Position numbers and translations under genes: made by a program. A DNA stretch of 64,000 bases from Bufo bufo. Taxonomy: Eukaryota > Chordata > Amphibia > Anura > Bufonidae. The stretch is from NCBI RefSeq assembly GCF_905171765.1, contig NC_053392.1:405894565-405958564 (forward strand), written 5' to 3'. This document shows positions 10,740 to 22,851 of this stretch, piece after piece; the first letter of the stretch is position 1, and each line of letters begins with the position of its first letter. The notes beneath the pieces were generated by a model that did no database searches, had not been told where the DNA came from, and worked only from the letters and a program-made list of their open reading frames with translations.

Positions 10740-11480
10740 ATTACGTTGAAATCGCAATGTGATTAATATAACTTGAAGTAATCGCATTGCGATTTCAACT
10801 TAGCACTGCTATATTCCATATTCGTTAATTCTAGCCTAGAATTAACGAAGTTAACGAACGAATACGGAATATAGCAGTGCTACGTTGAAATCGCAATGCA
10901 ATTAATATAACTTGAAGTAATCGCATTACGATTTCAACTTAGACCTGGTTTACTATGGTTGGAATATGTATTCGTCATATTCCTCAAAACGAAGTTAACA
11001 AAATATTCTCCATCTTCGTTTTAGCTCCATATTCGTCAACTTCGCTAATTCTAGCAATCAAATAGGAAGGTTGACTATAGAGACAGCTGTGTTTAATTCG
11101 CTATGCGATTATATTACTTTGCTTTTTAAAAAAAAAAAAATAGAATCATTATAATAATCAAGTATTATAATTATTCTATTTATAAAAAAAAGCTAAGTAA
11201 TATTGTCGCATAGCGAATTAAAAACGTATCTGTCAATACTAGTCAACTTTCCTATTTGATTGCTAGAATTAGCGAAGTTGACGAATATGGAGCTAAAACA
11301 AAGATGGAGAATATTTTGTTATCTTCGTTTTGAGGAATATGACGAATACATTCGTCATATTCATCATCTTCGCTAATTCTACCAAGCCAACCATAATAAA
11401 CCAGGTCTAAGTTGAAATCGCAATGCGATTTATTCAAGTTATATTAATCGCATTGCGATTTCAACTTGAGGCTGCTGCTG
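10740..11480. repeat. Left subterminal palindrome of the hAT element
   Basis: A large imperfect hairpin centred near 11150. Its outer arms carry the smaller palindrome TTGAAATCGCAATGCGATT. Further in, arms such as GACGAATATGGAGCTAAAAC and its complement face each other across an AT-rich loop. The same unit recurs at 29640-30180 and, with other inner sequence, at 52600-53600. 10803-10880 is itself a smaller hairpin. No coding sequence seen. Confidence 0.8.
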
Positions 11481-12917
11481 GGTCTCTAATGGAATGGGTC
11501 AGCTTTCTAGAATTAACGAACTTAACTAATATTGAATCTAGCAGTGCTAATTTGTAATCACAATGCGATAATATTTGCTATTATTATTAACCACATTGCG
11601 AATCCAACTTTTATAATGCACTATTCTGACATACAGTACTATATTTGTTTTATTAGTTAATTCTACCAATACCACCTATAGCAAAATCTCCAAAGCTGGA
11701 ATTGCAATGCAATAATATTAGTCGCATTTCGAATCCAACACTATTGCTAAAAGATTTGTATTGCTTGTATGGTTATAGTTAACAAGTGACCACTACATCT
11801 TATGGGTTAAATGTCCACCATCGGTATTACTGACGGTCACGGACATTAGCCGTGGGTGTATGCAGCCACACAAAGCAGGTGGCCACGGCGCCCGCATAAG
11901 GATTGATCCATGTTTAATTATACTGCTGGATGAAGTATAGCTACGTCATTGGGTGTGAAGCGGTAAATGATTATGGCACAAATTATAGTGGTTACATCAC
12001 ACTACAATGTCTGTAACATGTATTTATGGATAGCAGACAAATATCTCTCATATGCACATAACACCTCTATTTACGTGCTACACACTGTATATCCCATGCT
12101 ATAAAACCCACACCAACCCCCCTCCCCCTTAAACCCTCCACCACCTTAAACCCCCCTCCATCAACTCCCCCCCACCTCCTCACTCACACACAGTTTATGA
12201 GAAGTAATGATTGACCTCCAGTATTTCAGTATTCACTGGTTCATTTACCATAACCCAGGGTGCACCACGTAGAGGTGAACCAGCTGTACACCCCATACTG
12301 TACCGTCACCTCACTACACAGGTACACCTCTTCTCAGATGGCCATTGGCCAATACCCCATTGCTCATACCCCACACACATACAATTTAAATACAATGTAA
12401 TGTTATAACGGTAACCTAAAATCAAATATTTTCCATTTATAGCCATAATTTATTTTTAATTTTGATGACATGATCACATTAATTACTAATACTTGTATTT
12501 TAATAGTTTTGGATTACATGTATGCATGTTGTAGAAGGTCTATGATTGGACCTGGTCCCGTCACGAGTGCTGCTAAGAGCGCCACAGTCCGCAGTATTCG
12601 GTTTGAATTGTGGCACACACATGACCACCGGCACAAGAAAATAGTCATAGTGAATAAGTGGTGCGACCATAAGTGGTGCGACCATAAGCGGCGCCATGTC
12701 TATTACGCTTTTTCAATGTAACGGCGGCTGCTGTATGTAATGATAATGAATTATTACTTTGGCCCAGACTAAATTGTCCGTACTGTAACCCCATTGGTTA
12801 CAATAAAACAAAACACAACAAATTTTATAGAACAATAAAGTTTAATAAAGCAAATTTTAAATAAAGAAAAATATTAATTGACATAAATAACAGAAGCCAA
12901 AAAAAAAATGAAAAAAA
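11481..12917. other. hAT interior, no recognisable gene
   Basis: To about 11720 this is still hAT subterminal sequence; 11471-11560 is a direct-orientation copy of 29582-29650. From 11760 to 12917 I see no open frame with recognisable motifs on either strand. There is a C-rich stretch at 12110-12180 and a short tandem duplication (AAGTGGTGCGACCAT, 12656-12690). On the minus strand this is the 3' side of the Myb/SANT-like gene and may include its 3' UTR. Short ORFs at 12211-12408 and 12470-12721 have no features I trust. Confidence 0.5.
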
Positions 12918-13119
12918 TTATGGTAAACTTTTTATTCTTTTCTGCTCTTGGAGCAGTTCATCAAGGGCCTTTTGGTTTGCCTCCTCCATTAGGGTGAGCT
13001 GGTGGGATAATTGGAGCTTCAGCTCCCTTATCTTTCGCATCTGCAGCGCCCTGAACTTCTGCATTCTTTTGCGCTGCTCCCGCTGCACTTTTTTTTTTTT
13101 TTAATCATGTTGTTGTGAG
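12918..13119 (-). other. Exon 4 of the Myb/SANT-like gene (coiled coil, stop)
   Basis: Preceded on the minus strand by TTTTACAG, a good acceptor. After a run of 14 A the frame reads VQREQRKRMQKFRALQ, then a heptad-like helix with LQLSHQLTLMEEA and LDELLQEQKRIKS, and stops at 12918-12920. Exon 3 ends in phase 1; with 14 A the coiled-coil frame is missed, with 12 or 15 it is met, suggesting slippage in the A run. AATAAA follows on the minus strand near 12935. Confidence 0.6.
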
Positions 13120-13189
13120 CTGTAAAAGTAAAGGAAATAAAAATTTTAAATGTACTTTAAAAGACAATCATTGATTGGTGTATAAAGCA

Positions 13190-13690
13190 GATGAAGTCCT
13201 GTCTGACCCAGGAAGAAGTACATCAGCGACTTAAAAAGATTAAAATAGACAAATAGCCAGGACCGGATGGCATACACCCCGTATCCTAAGGGAATTAAGT
13301 AATGTCATAGCCAGACCCTTATGTCTGATATTTGCGGACTCTATACTGACAGGGAATGTCCAACATGATTGGCGCATGGCAAATGTGGTGCCAATATTCA
13401 AATAGGGTCCAAAACCAGAGCCTGGAAACTATAGGCCGGTAAGTTTAACATCTGTTGTGGGTAAACTGTTTGAAGGTTTTCTGAGAGATGCTATCTTGAA
13501 GCACCTGAAGGAAAATAAGCAAATAAAGCCATATAAGCATGTCTATATGAGGGATCGGTCATGTCAAACTAATTTAATCAGTTTCTATGAGGAGGTAAGT
13601 TCTAGACTGGACAGCGGAGAATCAATGGATGTCGTATATCTGGACTTCTCCAAAGCATTTGACACTGTACTGCATAAAAGGTTAGTATAT
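13190..13690 (+). pseudogene. CR1 reverse transcriptase, N-terminal part
   Basis: Reads as RT fingers and palm: LKKIKIDK, stop, PGPDGIHP, then NYRPVSLTSVVGKLFE and the first catalytic strand VVYLDFSKAFDTV (near 13635-13670). In-frame stops occur near 13256 and 13406. The frame is cut by the L1 insertion at 13706 and continues at 19416. Confidence 0.85.
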
Positions 13691-13820
13691 AAAAAGAATG
13701 CTCGGGGAGGGCGCATGCGCGAGGCTCGCATGGCGGACGTGTTCCCCTGAGCTCCGCTCCTAGCGCCGAACTTTTCCCACATTTAGCGCTGATTCGTCAG
13801 CTCCACGGGCCTGATTCTAC

Positions 13821-14823
13821 ATGAAAGGGACCCCTATGAAGACCCGCAACAAAGGGAGGACAAAATCGATGGGAACACCCATGCTTTCCCAAACCTTGCC
13901 GGAACTATTCAGAAACTCCGGCCGAAGCAATATGGCGGACTCTGCTCCCACACCCAGAAGTCCAGCGTCCTCAGAGGTCAGCACTGCCTCACAGCCGCCG
14001 GAGATACATGATCCATCCAGGTCAGGCTGAGCTGTATAAGAACATTGCATCCCTGTTCCGCTCAGAACTGTCCCAAGCTGTGGACGAGTTTTCCCGCCAG
14101 ATTAACGACCTGGGCGCACGGGTCTCAGACTTGGAGACACGCACCGATGATTTGGCGGACGCCCTACATGCTGACAAGGTGGATATCTCAGCGCAAGCTG
14201 CCCAGATTACAGCTCTGGAACTCAAATTAGAGGATCTGGAAAATAGAACCAGGAGGGGCAATCTCCGGGTCAAGGGCCTACCTGAAATTTTCACTGATCT
14301 CCAGGTCACTTTGATGGATCTGTTCCAGGCCCTGCTGCCGCAAATAGAACCAGCAAAACTCCTGATGGATAGGGTTCACAGAGCCCTAGGGAGACCTCGT
14401 TCTGATGCCTTACCGAGGGACGTTATACTAAAATTCCACCACCCAGGTACTCGGGACTTAATTTTGGTGGCCGCCCGCAACCTTACTGAACTCCCTGGTG
14501 TACCCTCATCAGTTCACCTATACGCCGACCTGGCCCCCTCCACTCTCCGCAGACGCAGGGACATGAAACCGGTGACTTCGGCTTTACAAAATGCGCAGGT
14601 GCGATATAAATGGGGGTTCCCTTTTTCCCTCTCATTCCGATTGAATTCGCGGGATCATACAATCCACTCACCAAAAGAAGGATTTGAGATCCTCCGGAAA
14701 GCGGGAATTCCATGCGACCATGATCCTGCCCCAGAAGCCGTCCCGGAGCCGCAGCGTCCGGCCAGGATCTGGACGAAGGTACCTTCATCCTCGCGGAAAC
14801 CGGCCTCACCACCATCTGTTTAG
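13821..14823 (+). pseudogene. L1 ORF1 protein, one frameshift
   Basis: RNA-binding chaperone of L1. The frame opening at 13821 (MKGTPMKTRNKGR) gives the N-terminal tail and stops at 14030; the next frame, from about 14008, continues to 14823. A one-base change near 14025 separates them. The second part has a coiled coil (SELSQAVDEFSRQINDLG to LELKLEDLENRTRR), then an RRM-like segment beginning NLRVKGLPE and a basic C-terminal domain (YADLAPSTLRRRRDM, HTIHSPKEGFEILR). Domain order matches ORF1p of vertebrate L1 (trimeric coiled coil, RRM, CTD). In a cell it would bind L1 RNA and form the ribonucleoprotein with ORF2p. Confidence 0.88.
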
Positions 14824-15305
14824 ATTTGGGACTTATGTTCCTGATCTTCAGGCCTGCTATAAGGCCCAACCTGTTGTTATTCCCCCAACAACTTTGCTCC
14901 ATACTAATTACTCTGTCCCTAATGTTGCAGAACACTTCTCTACCTTTATGGCCCCTTCACTACTGGCTGATATTTTCACATCATTGTCTTTTAACAGGGA
15001 ATCGGCGTGAAGGACTGTCATGTTAGACCCCATGTTTGGGTTCTTTGGGTTGGGTTGGGTGACTTTGTCCTCTCCCCACCCTACAGCACCCACCTACTCT
15101 TCTCAAGCCTATTTAGGCTTTATTTCATTTTGTTTAATGTGTTTGAAATTTTTTGTTATTTTCACTTCTTTTACCCTTTTTGTCTTTATCATTATATGTG
15201 TCAGGGAAATTGAATATGCTGCATTGGTGTTCAGGAGGCGACCTGAGGTGGCATTCCTGTGGCGGATCGCATGGGCTAATTCCATACCCTTCTGGTTATA
15301 CTGAC
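14824..15305 (+). other. L1 inter-ORF spacer
   Basis: About 480 bases between ORF1 and the likely ORF2 start. Frames are open in places (14684-15010, 15020-15304), but the content is T-rich and shows no domain. The ORF2 frame is open from 15153, but similarity to endonuclease begins only at the ATG at 15306. Confidence 0.6.
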
Positions 15306-18300
15306 ATGTGTAAGTTACTTTCACATAATGTGAGGGGATTTAACTCCCCCAGAAAACGTAAGTCAGCCTTTTCCACCTATGTTAAACATACACCTGATGT
15401 GATCTGCCTGCAGGAATCCCACTTCACGCCCACCTCCCATCCCAAATATTTCCATCCACAATATTCACGTTTCTATTCATCTACTTATGTTTCTAAGAGT
15501 AGGGGGGCTATAATACTATTGCGTAATTCCTTCCCTTTTACATTGCAGAGTTCTATGGCTGACCCCAATGGAAGATATGTCATTCTTCTAGGCACCTATA
15601 GGGAGGAAATCCTATGTATAGTGAATGTATATGCACCCACTGAAGACCCTATTCAGTTTTTTGCTACTATGCATTCTATTATTGAACCCCTCACCTTCCA
15701 CAAGATACTATGGTGTGGTGACTTCAATTTTGTACCCAACCCGGTTCTCGACAGATCCGCCCCCCCCGGCCCAATCGCGCCCATTATCCCATAATGTCAA
15801 AATTAAACAGGTGATGGAATCTCTGTCCTTGGCGGATTCCTGGAGGGAGCACAATGGCCCACAAAGGGGATACACCTACTATTCTCCTTCTCATCAACTC
15901 TACTCCCGGATTGATTTAATCCTAGCTTCCTCTTCATGTCTCCCTTCACTAACCCACTCCAGACATATTGTGTCCTCTCTATCGGACCATGATATGGTTT
16001 TAGCAGACTTTGCATTCAACAATAACCCTAGTACTCCCCCTGCCTGGCGCCTGAATGAGTCATTACTGACCCGTCCGGCTGTGTTTGATTCACTATTAGA
16101 TGAACTTAAACAGTTCTTTTTGCTGAATGACACGCCAGATACTGACCCTATGAACCTGTGGTTGACTCACAAGGCTGTCATGCGGGGTAAGCTCATTCAG
16201 GTGGCATCGCGGCTTAAAAAGGACAGGTCTTCAGCTCAGACTGCCCTGGAGTCTAAATTGGCTAAACTAGTAAGAGCTCATCAACAAACCCCATCCCTAT
16301 ATTTACTGAAGGAAATAAGGGACGCTAAGTCACAACTGAATACCATACTTTCTAACAATACAGAAAAAGCACTCCGCTGGACCTCCTCCTATTACTATAG
16401 GTATGCCAACAAACCAGATAAAATGTTAGCTCGCCAACTTAAGGCTAAGCAGAAAGTAAATCTAGTCTACCAGATCCGTACAGGATCTGGTAGAACTACT
16501 ACTCACCCGGACATCATTTATGACACTTTCCAATCCTACTATAAACAGCTATACTCAGACCACAATAATAGCCCCAGCAATAGGACTGATAACTTCCTTT
16601 CATCCATTCCTCTCCCTAAGGTCTCTCCTACTGCACTAGTAGAACTTAATAACCCCATTACAATGGAAGAAGTGACCTATTCAATCAAAGCCCTAAAACT
16701 GGGAAAAGCCCCAGGCCCAGACGGCTACACAGCACTTTATTTTAAAAAATTCTCAGACCAATTAATCCCTTTCATTACTAAATATTGTAACCATTTGCTG
16801 CAGGGCTCCACACCCCCAGCCGAGTTCCTAGAGGCCAAAATCACAGTAATTCCCAAACCACACAAAGATCCTCTTCTCCCTTCTAACTATAGGCCCATCT
16901 CACTCCTGAATATAGATAACAAACTATTTACTTCCATCCTGGCGCGTAGACTAAATAGACTTCTCCCTGATCTGATTCACAAAGACCAGGTTGGTTTTAT
17001 CCCGGGCAGGGAGGCTCCAGATAATATAAGAAAAGTGTTGGGTCTTGTCCAAGAGGCAAACAGAACCGTAACCCCAATTGCTCTATTAGCTTTGGATATA
17101 GAGAAGGCATTTGATACGGTGTCTTGGACCTACCTCTGGCAGACTCTTTCCCATTTTAACATTAAAGGTCCCTTCCTTTCTGCCATCCAAACTTTATACT
17201 CTTCACCACAGGCTAGCCTCAAATTACCCTCATCACATTCGTCATCTATCCCAATCTTTAGGGGAACACGTCAAGGATGCCCCCTATCCCCAGCCCTCTT
17301 CGCCTTAGCCATGGAACCGCTAGCAATTAAGATCAGATCTCATCCGGATATAAAAGGGATCTCGGTTGGGGGTGTGGAATATAAACTAAGCCTTTTTGCT
17401 GACGACTTTTTGTTGACACTCACCAACCCTGTCATTTCATTCCCCTGCCTTTTATCAGCTCTCAAGTCCTTCTCGACCACATCTGGCCTACTAGTTAACC
17501 AGTCCAAATCTGAACTTTTGGTAAGTAATGTCCCCACTAGAGATTCCGAAATTCTCCAAAGAGGATTCCCATTTCAACACAATCCACATCTCCTCTCATA
17601 CTTAGGTATATCACTGACCAAAACGCTCGACACCCTATATAAGCACAACTATCTCCCCATGTTTGCTCGGATACGGAAAGACCTACAGTCATGGGAATCC
17701 CTTCCAGTGTCCTGGGTGGGTAAGATACACATAGTACGAATGGTAGTCCTCCCTCGACTTTTATACATGTTCCGTGCCCTCCCTGTATCAATCCCAGCGT
17801 CTGATCTGAGGGCTCTTCAGGCGGACATCCTTAAATTTATTTGGGCCCATAAACGTGCCCGTATTTCAAAACTGGTAATGTGCCGTCACAAGGCTCACGG
17901 AGGCCTTTCAGTACCAAATTTAGCTCAATACTACAAGGCAGCCAGATTAGCGCAACTGTTCCTGACACATCTATCCGAGCAAGCTCAACCTATATGGGTC
18001 ACCCTTGAGCAGTCGCTGTTTGGCCCGTTCTCCTGGAGAGCCCTCATTTGGACCACATCCACCCTGCCCTCGTCTCTCCGCTCCAAATCCCAACTCTCAT
18101 ACTATGCTTTACTCCTATGGAGATCCATCAGATTCAAATGTATTCTCCAATCCAAACCATCCCCCTTAGAATACATGTGGGGCAATCCTGCCTCCCCCCC
18201 TGGACTTCAATCTAGGACCTTCTCATGGTGGGTTGGGAAAAAATTGTGCTCCCTCCGGGACTTCCTAGAGCGGGGTAAACTACTGACTATGTCAGCCTTT

Positions 18301-19095
18301 ATTGAGAAATACTCCCCCCCAGCTTGTGAACAATTCAATGTCCGGAGAGTATTCTCCTTCCTTCACTCCCTGAAGACTAGCCTCCATAAAGTTGAATATA
18401 CACCATTTGAAAGAACAATGTCCTTCTCTCTATATAAACAGGGTCTATTATCCCGTATATACTCCATCCTCACTGCACCTCCAGAGGACACCAAACTCCA
18501 CTATATGTTGGAGTGGGAGGCGGATCTGTCGGAAGAATCAAGCGTATCTAGGTGGCACCAGCGCTCCCAGACATTAACCAAAGGGTCATGGCAAACTACC
18601 TTGGCTGAGACCTCTATTAAAATACTCCACCGGACGTATTTAGTACCAGCCAAATTACATCGCTTTTACCCAGAGGTTCCCTCTACTTGCTTTCGAGGAT
18701 GTGATGAGGAGGGCACGATGCTCCATACCTGGTGGACTTGCCCAGTGGTGGCCAGGCTATGGGGTCGCATCTGTGACCTGCTCTCTTCTCTGCTGGGGTG
18801 CGTCCTCCTCCCCACACCCTCGGTCTTGCTACTTGGCGACAAGCCGTCGAAATTAACAAATGCCAAATTCAAATTGACCCAATTTATCCTGCTTGCGGCT
18901 AGAATCTACATTGCCTCCCAGTGGCGTTCCTTGTCACTAAGCTATCAAGCAGTAATTGATAGAGTCAACAAGATATACCAATCTGAAAGGATGTCGGCAA
19001 TCCGCTCAGATACATTTGCTTTGTTTGAAAGAGTCTGGGAGCCCTGGTCGTCCTCTTCACACTCTATTGACCTCTCCCTTTACAGGGGGCTCTGA
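15306..19095 (+). pseudogene. L1 ORF2: endonuclease, reverse transcriptase, zinc knuckle
   Basis: Replication enzyme of L1. Endonuclease: SHNVRGFN, CLQESHF with the catalytic glutamate, CGDFNFV, then after a one-base frameshift near 15765 the frame from 15625 continues with RIDLILAS and LSDHDMV. Reverse transcriptase: APGPDGYTALYF, NYRPISLLNIDNK, LALDIEKAFDTV, GTRQGCPLSP and the active site FADD (17395-17406). A Cys/His motif near the end (CFRGCDEEGTMLHTWWTC) matches the C-terminal knuckle of L1 ORF2p. The frame from 15625 is open for 1156 codons, so the single endonuclease frameshift is the only obvious lesion. The start at 15306 is chosen as the methionine just before the endonuclease. Confidence 0.92.
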
Positions 19096-19400
19096 TAGTT
19101 TGTCATGGATGTACTGCACACTGAAGGGGGGTTATGCAGTTATGAACCTTTCTACTCTTGATCGCCTCCTGACACCAGACCTATGTACCTTGTAAGTATA
19201 AGTCTAATACCCCTGATTTCCTGACGCTTCCCTTTTATTTAAATCTTATTTTATGTATGTCTTTTTGTTCTATTTATTTCTTATTTTATTTTATATGTTT
19301 GGAATGTACAAATAACTGGACTCCAAGTCCCCTGTATTAAGTACATTTTACTGTACACCTTATTATTGAAAAAAAAATCCAATAAATACTATTGAAACAC
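19096..19400 (+). other. L1 3' UTR
   Basis: T-rich tail ending AAAAAAAAATCCAATAAATACTATTGAAACAC in outline, with AATAAA at 19381. The element ends immediately before the 15-bp duplication. There is no long poly(A). Confidence 0.75.
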
Positions 19401-19415
19401 AAAAAGAATGCTCGG

Positions 19416-20400
19416 ACTGGGAGAAAACGTCTGTATGTGGGTAAGTAACTGGCTCAATGATAGAAAACAGAGGGTGGTTATTAACGGTACACACTCAGGT
19501 TGGGTCACTGTCACTAGTGGGGTACCTCAGGGGTCAGTATTGGGCTCTATTCTCTTCAATATATTTATTAATGATCTTGTAGAAGGCTTGCATAGTAAAA
19601 TATCAATTTTCGCAGATTGACACTGAAGAGGACAGTATACTGCTACAGATGGATCTGGATAGATTGGAGGCTTGGGCAGATAAGTGGCAGATGAGGTTTA
19701 ACACTGACAAATGTAAGGTTATGCACATAGGAAGGAATAATGCAAGTCACCCGTACATACTAAATGGTAAAACACTCAGTAACACTGACATGGAAAAGGA
19801 TCTAGGAATTTTAATGAACAGCAAACTAAGCTGAAAAAAACAGTGTCAGGCAGCTGCTGCCAAGGCCAATAAGATAATGGGTTGCATCAGAAGGGGCATA
19901 GATGCCCGTGATGAGAACATAGCCCTACCACTTTACAAATCATTAGTCAGACCACACATGGAGTACTGTGTACAGTTCTGGGCTCCTGTGAACAAGGCAG
20001 ACATAGCAGAGCTGGAGAAGGTTCAGAGGAGGGCAACTAAAATAATAACTGTAATGGGGCAACTACAGTACCCAGAAAGATTATCAAAATTAGGGTTATT
20101 CACTTTAGAAAAAAGACGACTGTGGGGAGCTCTAAATACTATGTATAAATATATCAGGGGTCAGTACAGAGATCTCTCCCATCATCTATTTATCCCCAGG
20201 ACTGTGACTGTGACGAGGGGACATCCTCTGCGTCTGTAGGAAAGAAGGTTTGTACACAAACATAGAAGAGGATTCTTTACAGTAAGAGCAGTGAGACTAT
20301 GGAGCTCTCTGCCTGAGGAGGTGGTGATGGTGAGTACAATAAAGGAATTCAAGAGGGGCCTGGATGTATTTCTGGAGCGTAATAATATTACAGGCTAGAG
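19416..20400 (+). pseudogene. CR1 reverse transcriptase, C-terminal part
   Basis: Continuation of the CR1 ORF2 after the L1. [28 protein letters not shown] is the RT palm region (here split only for naming), followed by SIFAD where the second catalytic motif (FADD in relatives) is cut by a stop after the first aspartate (near 19618). Thumb and C-terminal region (RLEAWADKWQMRFN, MGCIRRGIDARD, PHMEYCVQFWAP, GQYRDLSHHLFIPR) are recognisable through several stops and frame changes. 20240-20395 encodes the usual end (LWSSLPEEVV, FKRGLDVFLE). Confidence 0.88.
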
Positions 20401-20592
20401 CTACTAGAGATGGGTCGTTGATCCAGGGAGTTATTCTGATTGCCTGATTGGAGTCGGGAAGAAATTTTTTATTCCCCTAAAGTGGGGGAAATTGGCTTCT
20501 ACCTCACAGTTTTTTTTTTGCCTTCCTCTGGATCAACCTGTAGGATGACAGGCCGAACTGGATGGACAAATGTCTTTTTTCGGCCTTATGTA

Positions 20593-22092
20593 CAGTCATA
20601 GCCAAAAGTTTTGAGAATTAGATAAATATTGGAAATAGGAAAAGTTGCTGTTTAAGTTTTTATAATAGCAATTTGCATATACTCCAGAATGTTATGAAGA
20701 GTGATCAGATGAATTGCATAGTCCTTCTTTGCCATGAAAATTAACTTAATCCCAAAAAAAACTTTCCACTGCATTTCATTGCTGTCATTAAAGGATCTGC
20801 TGAGATCATTTCAGTAATCGTCTTGTTAACTCAGGTGAGAATGTTGACGAGGACAAGGCTGGAGATCATTATGTCAGGCTGATTGGGTTAAAATTGACAT
20901 GTTAAAAGTAGGGTGATGCTTGAAATCATTGTTCTTCCATTGTTAACCATGGTGACCTGCAAAGAAACACGTGCAGCCATCATTGCGTTGCATAAAAATG
21001 GCTTCACAGGCAAGGATATTGTGGCTACTAAGATTGCACCTCAATCAACAATTTATAGGATCATCAAGAACTTCAAGGAAAGAGGTTCAATTCTTGTTAA
21101 GAAGGCTTCAGGGCATCCAAGAAAGTCCAGCAAGCGCCAGGATCGTCTCCTAAAGAGGATTCAGCTGCGGGATCGGAGTGCCACCAGTGCAGAGCTTGCT
21201 CAGGAATGTCAGCAGGCAGGTGTGAGCGCATCTGCACTCACAGTGAGGCGAAGACTTTTGGAAGATGGCCTGGTGTCAAGAAGGGCAGCAAAGAAGCCAC
21301 TTCTCTCCAAAAAAAACATCAGGGACAGATTGATCTTCTGCAGAAAGTATGGTGAATGGACTGCTGAGGACTGGGGCAAAGATGTTTGGGGCATCTGGAA
21401 AAAGGCTTGTCCGGAGAAGAAAAGGTGAGCGCTACCATCAGTCCTGTGTCATGCCAACAGTAAAGCATCCTGAGACCATTCATGTGTGGGGTTGCTTCTC
21501 ATCCAAGGAAGTGGGCTCACTCACAATTTTGCCCAAAAACACAGCCATGAATAAAGAATGGTACCAAAACACCCTCCAACAGCAACTTCTTCCAACAATC
21601 CAACAACAGTTTGGTGAAGAACAATGCATTTTCCAGCACGATGGAGCACCGTGCCATAAGGCAAAAGTGATAACTAAGTGGCTCGGGGACCAAAACGTTG
21701 ACATTTTGGGTCCATGGCCTGGAAACTCCCCAGATCTTAATCCCATTGAGAACTTGTGGTCAATCCTTAAGAGGCGGGTGGACAAACAAAAACCCACTAA
21801 TTCTGACAAACTCCAAGAAATGGGTTGCTATCAGTCAGGAATTGGCCCAGAAGTTGATTGAGAGCATGCCCAGTTGAATTGCAGAGGTCCTGAAAAATAA
21901 GGGCCAACACTGCAAATACTTTGCATAAATGTCATGTAATTGTCGATAAAAGCCTTTGAAACGTATGAAGTGCATGTAATTATATTTCACTACATCACAG
22001 AAACAACTGAAACAAAGATCTAAAAGCAGTTTAGAAGCAAACTTTGTGAAAACTAATATTTGTGTCATTCTCAAAACTTTTGGCCACGACTG
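20593..22092 (+). mobile_element. Tc1-like transposon, copy 2, inserted in the CR1 3' end
   Basis: Same family as 279-1748: ends begin CAGTCATAGCCAAAAGTTTT, TA duplications at 20591-20592 and 22093-22094. It splits the CR1 tail: sequence ending CGGCCTTATG-TA precedes it and TA-CTATGTTACTAT follows. This copy keeps the transposase 5' part missing in copy 1. Confidence 0.95.
20949..21911 (+). pseudogene. Tc1 transposase, two deletions
   Basis: Starts MVTCKETRAAIIALHK (20949), chosen because the copies share this ATG after a common leader. The paired-type DNA-binding helices are intact (STIYRIIKNFKER, a GHPRKSS hook, TVRRRLLEDG). About 29 bases are missing at 21380 relative to copy 1; this removes the first catalytic aspartate (FSDE motif) and shifts the frame. 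The second aspartate (QHDGAPCH) and the glutamate ([10 protein letters not shown]) follow in the frame from 21349. A second, 14-base deletion near 21820 shifts the frame again. Inactive. Confidence 0.92.
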
Positions 22093-22118
22093 TACTATGT
22101 TACTATATTACTATGTTA

Positions 22119-22851
22119 ATCCAGTTATATATTGGTTTAGTTAGGATTAATAATAGTTCTTTTGACTTTAGGGTTATGGATTTAGTAGTTAAGTTAATGC
22201 TTTTTATGTAGATTAATTACTTTATAGTGTTCATGTTTTATATTACTGTTGTGTGTTGTAAGTTCTTTGTTGCCTGTTTTATGGTTTTTACACCATTTTT
22301 TAGATAAATATTAATATGGTTTTGTGCACTTTATTTTTTAGTCTATGAAAATTTTTATATATTGGATGCTCGTTACATCTTAATTAAATTGTATGCCTCA
22401 TTGAGATACTTTACGGAAATCAGTACACCAGTAACATCAGCTAGCTGTAAAAAAAACATTTTACGTGGATTTTATTGCCCAGACAGATATAGTGGCACAG
22501 GTCACTCCCGTACTCCATCATGGGTTTTTATAAAGTGGGGATTAAAAATTCTGTTCTTTTCAAGTGTGGACAGGAGATGTGAAAACTGAACCTGCAGAGA
22601 AATAAGCTTGGCCTCTGACAAACCCTAAAGAGTGGTGATATACTAATCTTTTTGTTACACTGCTTGGAGTGAACGCAAAGTGTGGGGGATTTAGGTTATG
22701 TAATATCTGAAGTCTGAATAAAAATTAGAGGTTGAACTTGAACTTGTTTATAATTGTTTGCTTGAATAAAATCTTCCTGTGGTAAAGACTGAACTGACAC
22801 CTGTATGTGTGTGGGGAAATTTTTTAAATTAAATCAACAGAATATATTTAC
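22119..22851. other. Intron sequence of the Myb/SANT-like gene, no other feature
   Basis: AT-rich, with no repeats or coding motifs that I recognise. On the minus strand it lies between exon 3 and the CR1 insertion, consistent with intron. Confidence 0.4.

Larger units (their letters stand above)
13706..19400 (+). mobile_element. Full-length L1-type LINE with a 15-bp target duplication
   Basis: A 5.7-kb retrotransposon flanked by AAAAAGAATGCTCGG on both sides (13691-13705 and 19401-19415). The GC-rich 5' UTR (13706-13820) is followed by ORF1, a spacer, ORF2 and a 300-base 3' UTR ending AATAAATACTATTGAAACAC. Two ORFs, an RRM/coiled-coil ORF1 and an APE-type endonuclease in ORF2 place it in the L1 group. 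Each ORF has one frameshift. It is otherwise well preserved, so it is a fairly recent insertion into CR1. Confidence 0.92.
13190..22118 (+). mobile_element. CR1-like LINE, split by L1 and by Tc1 copy 2
   Basis: 5'-truncated non-LTR retrotransposon in three pieces: 13190-13705, 19401-20592 and 22093-22118. The middle break is a full-length L1 with a 15-bp duplication. The last break is Tc1 copy 2, inserted at a TA just before the CR1 3' end. The final piece, CTATGTTACTATATTACTAT, is the short tandem tail typical of vertebrate CR1. Encoded reverse transcriptase is described separately. Its 5' truncation point lies about 70 bases from exon 4 of the Myb/SANT-like gene, within the intron. Confidence 0.88.

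Noticed and set aside
12211..12721. ORFs downstream of exon 4 as a hAT transposase
   Set aside because: No BED finger, no catalytic or dimerisation motifs; short and of low information.
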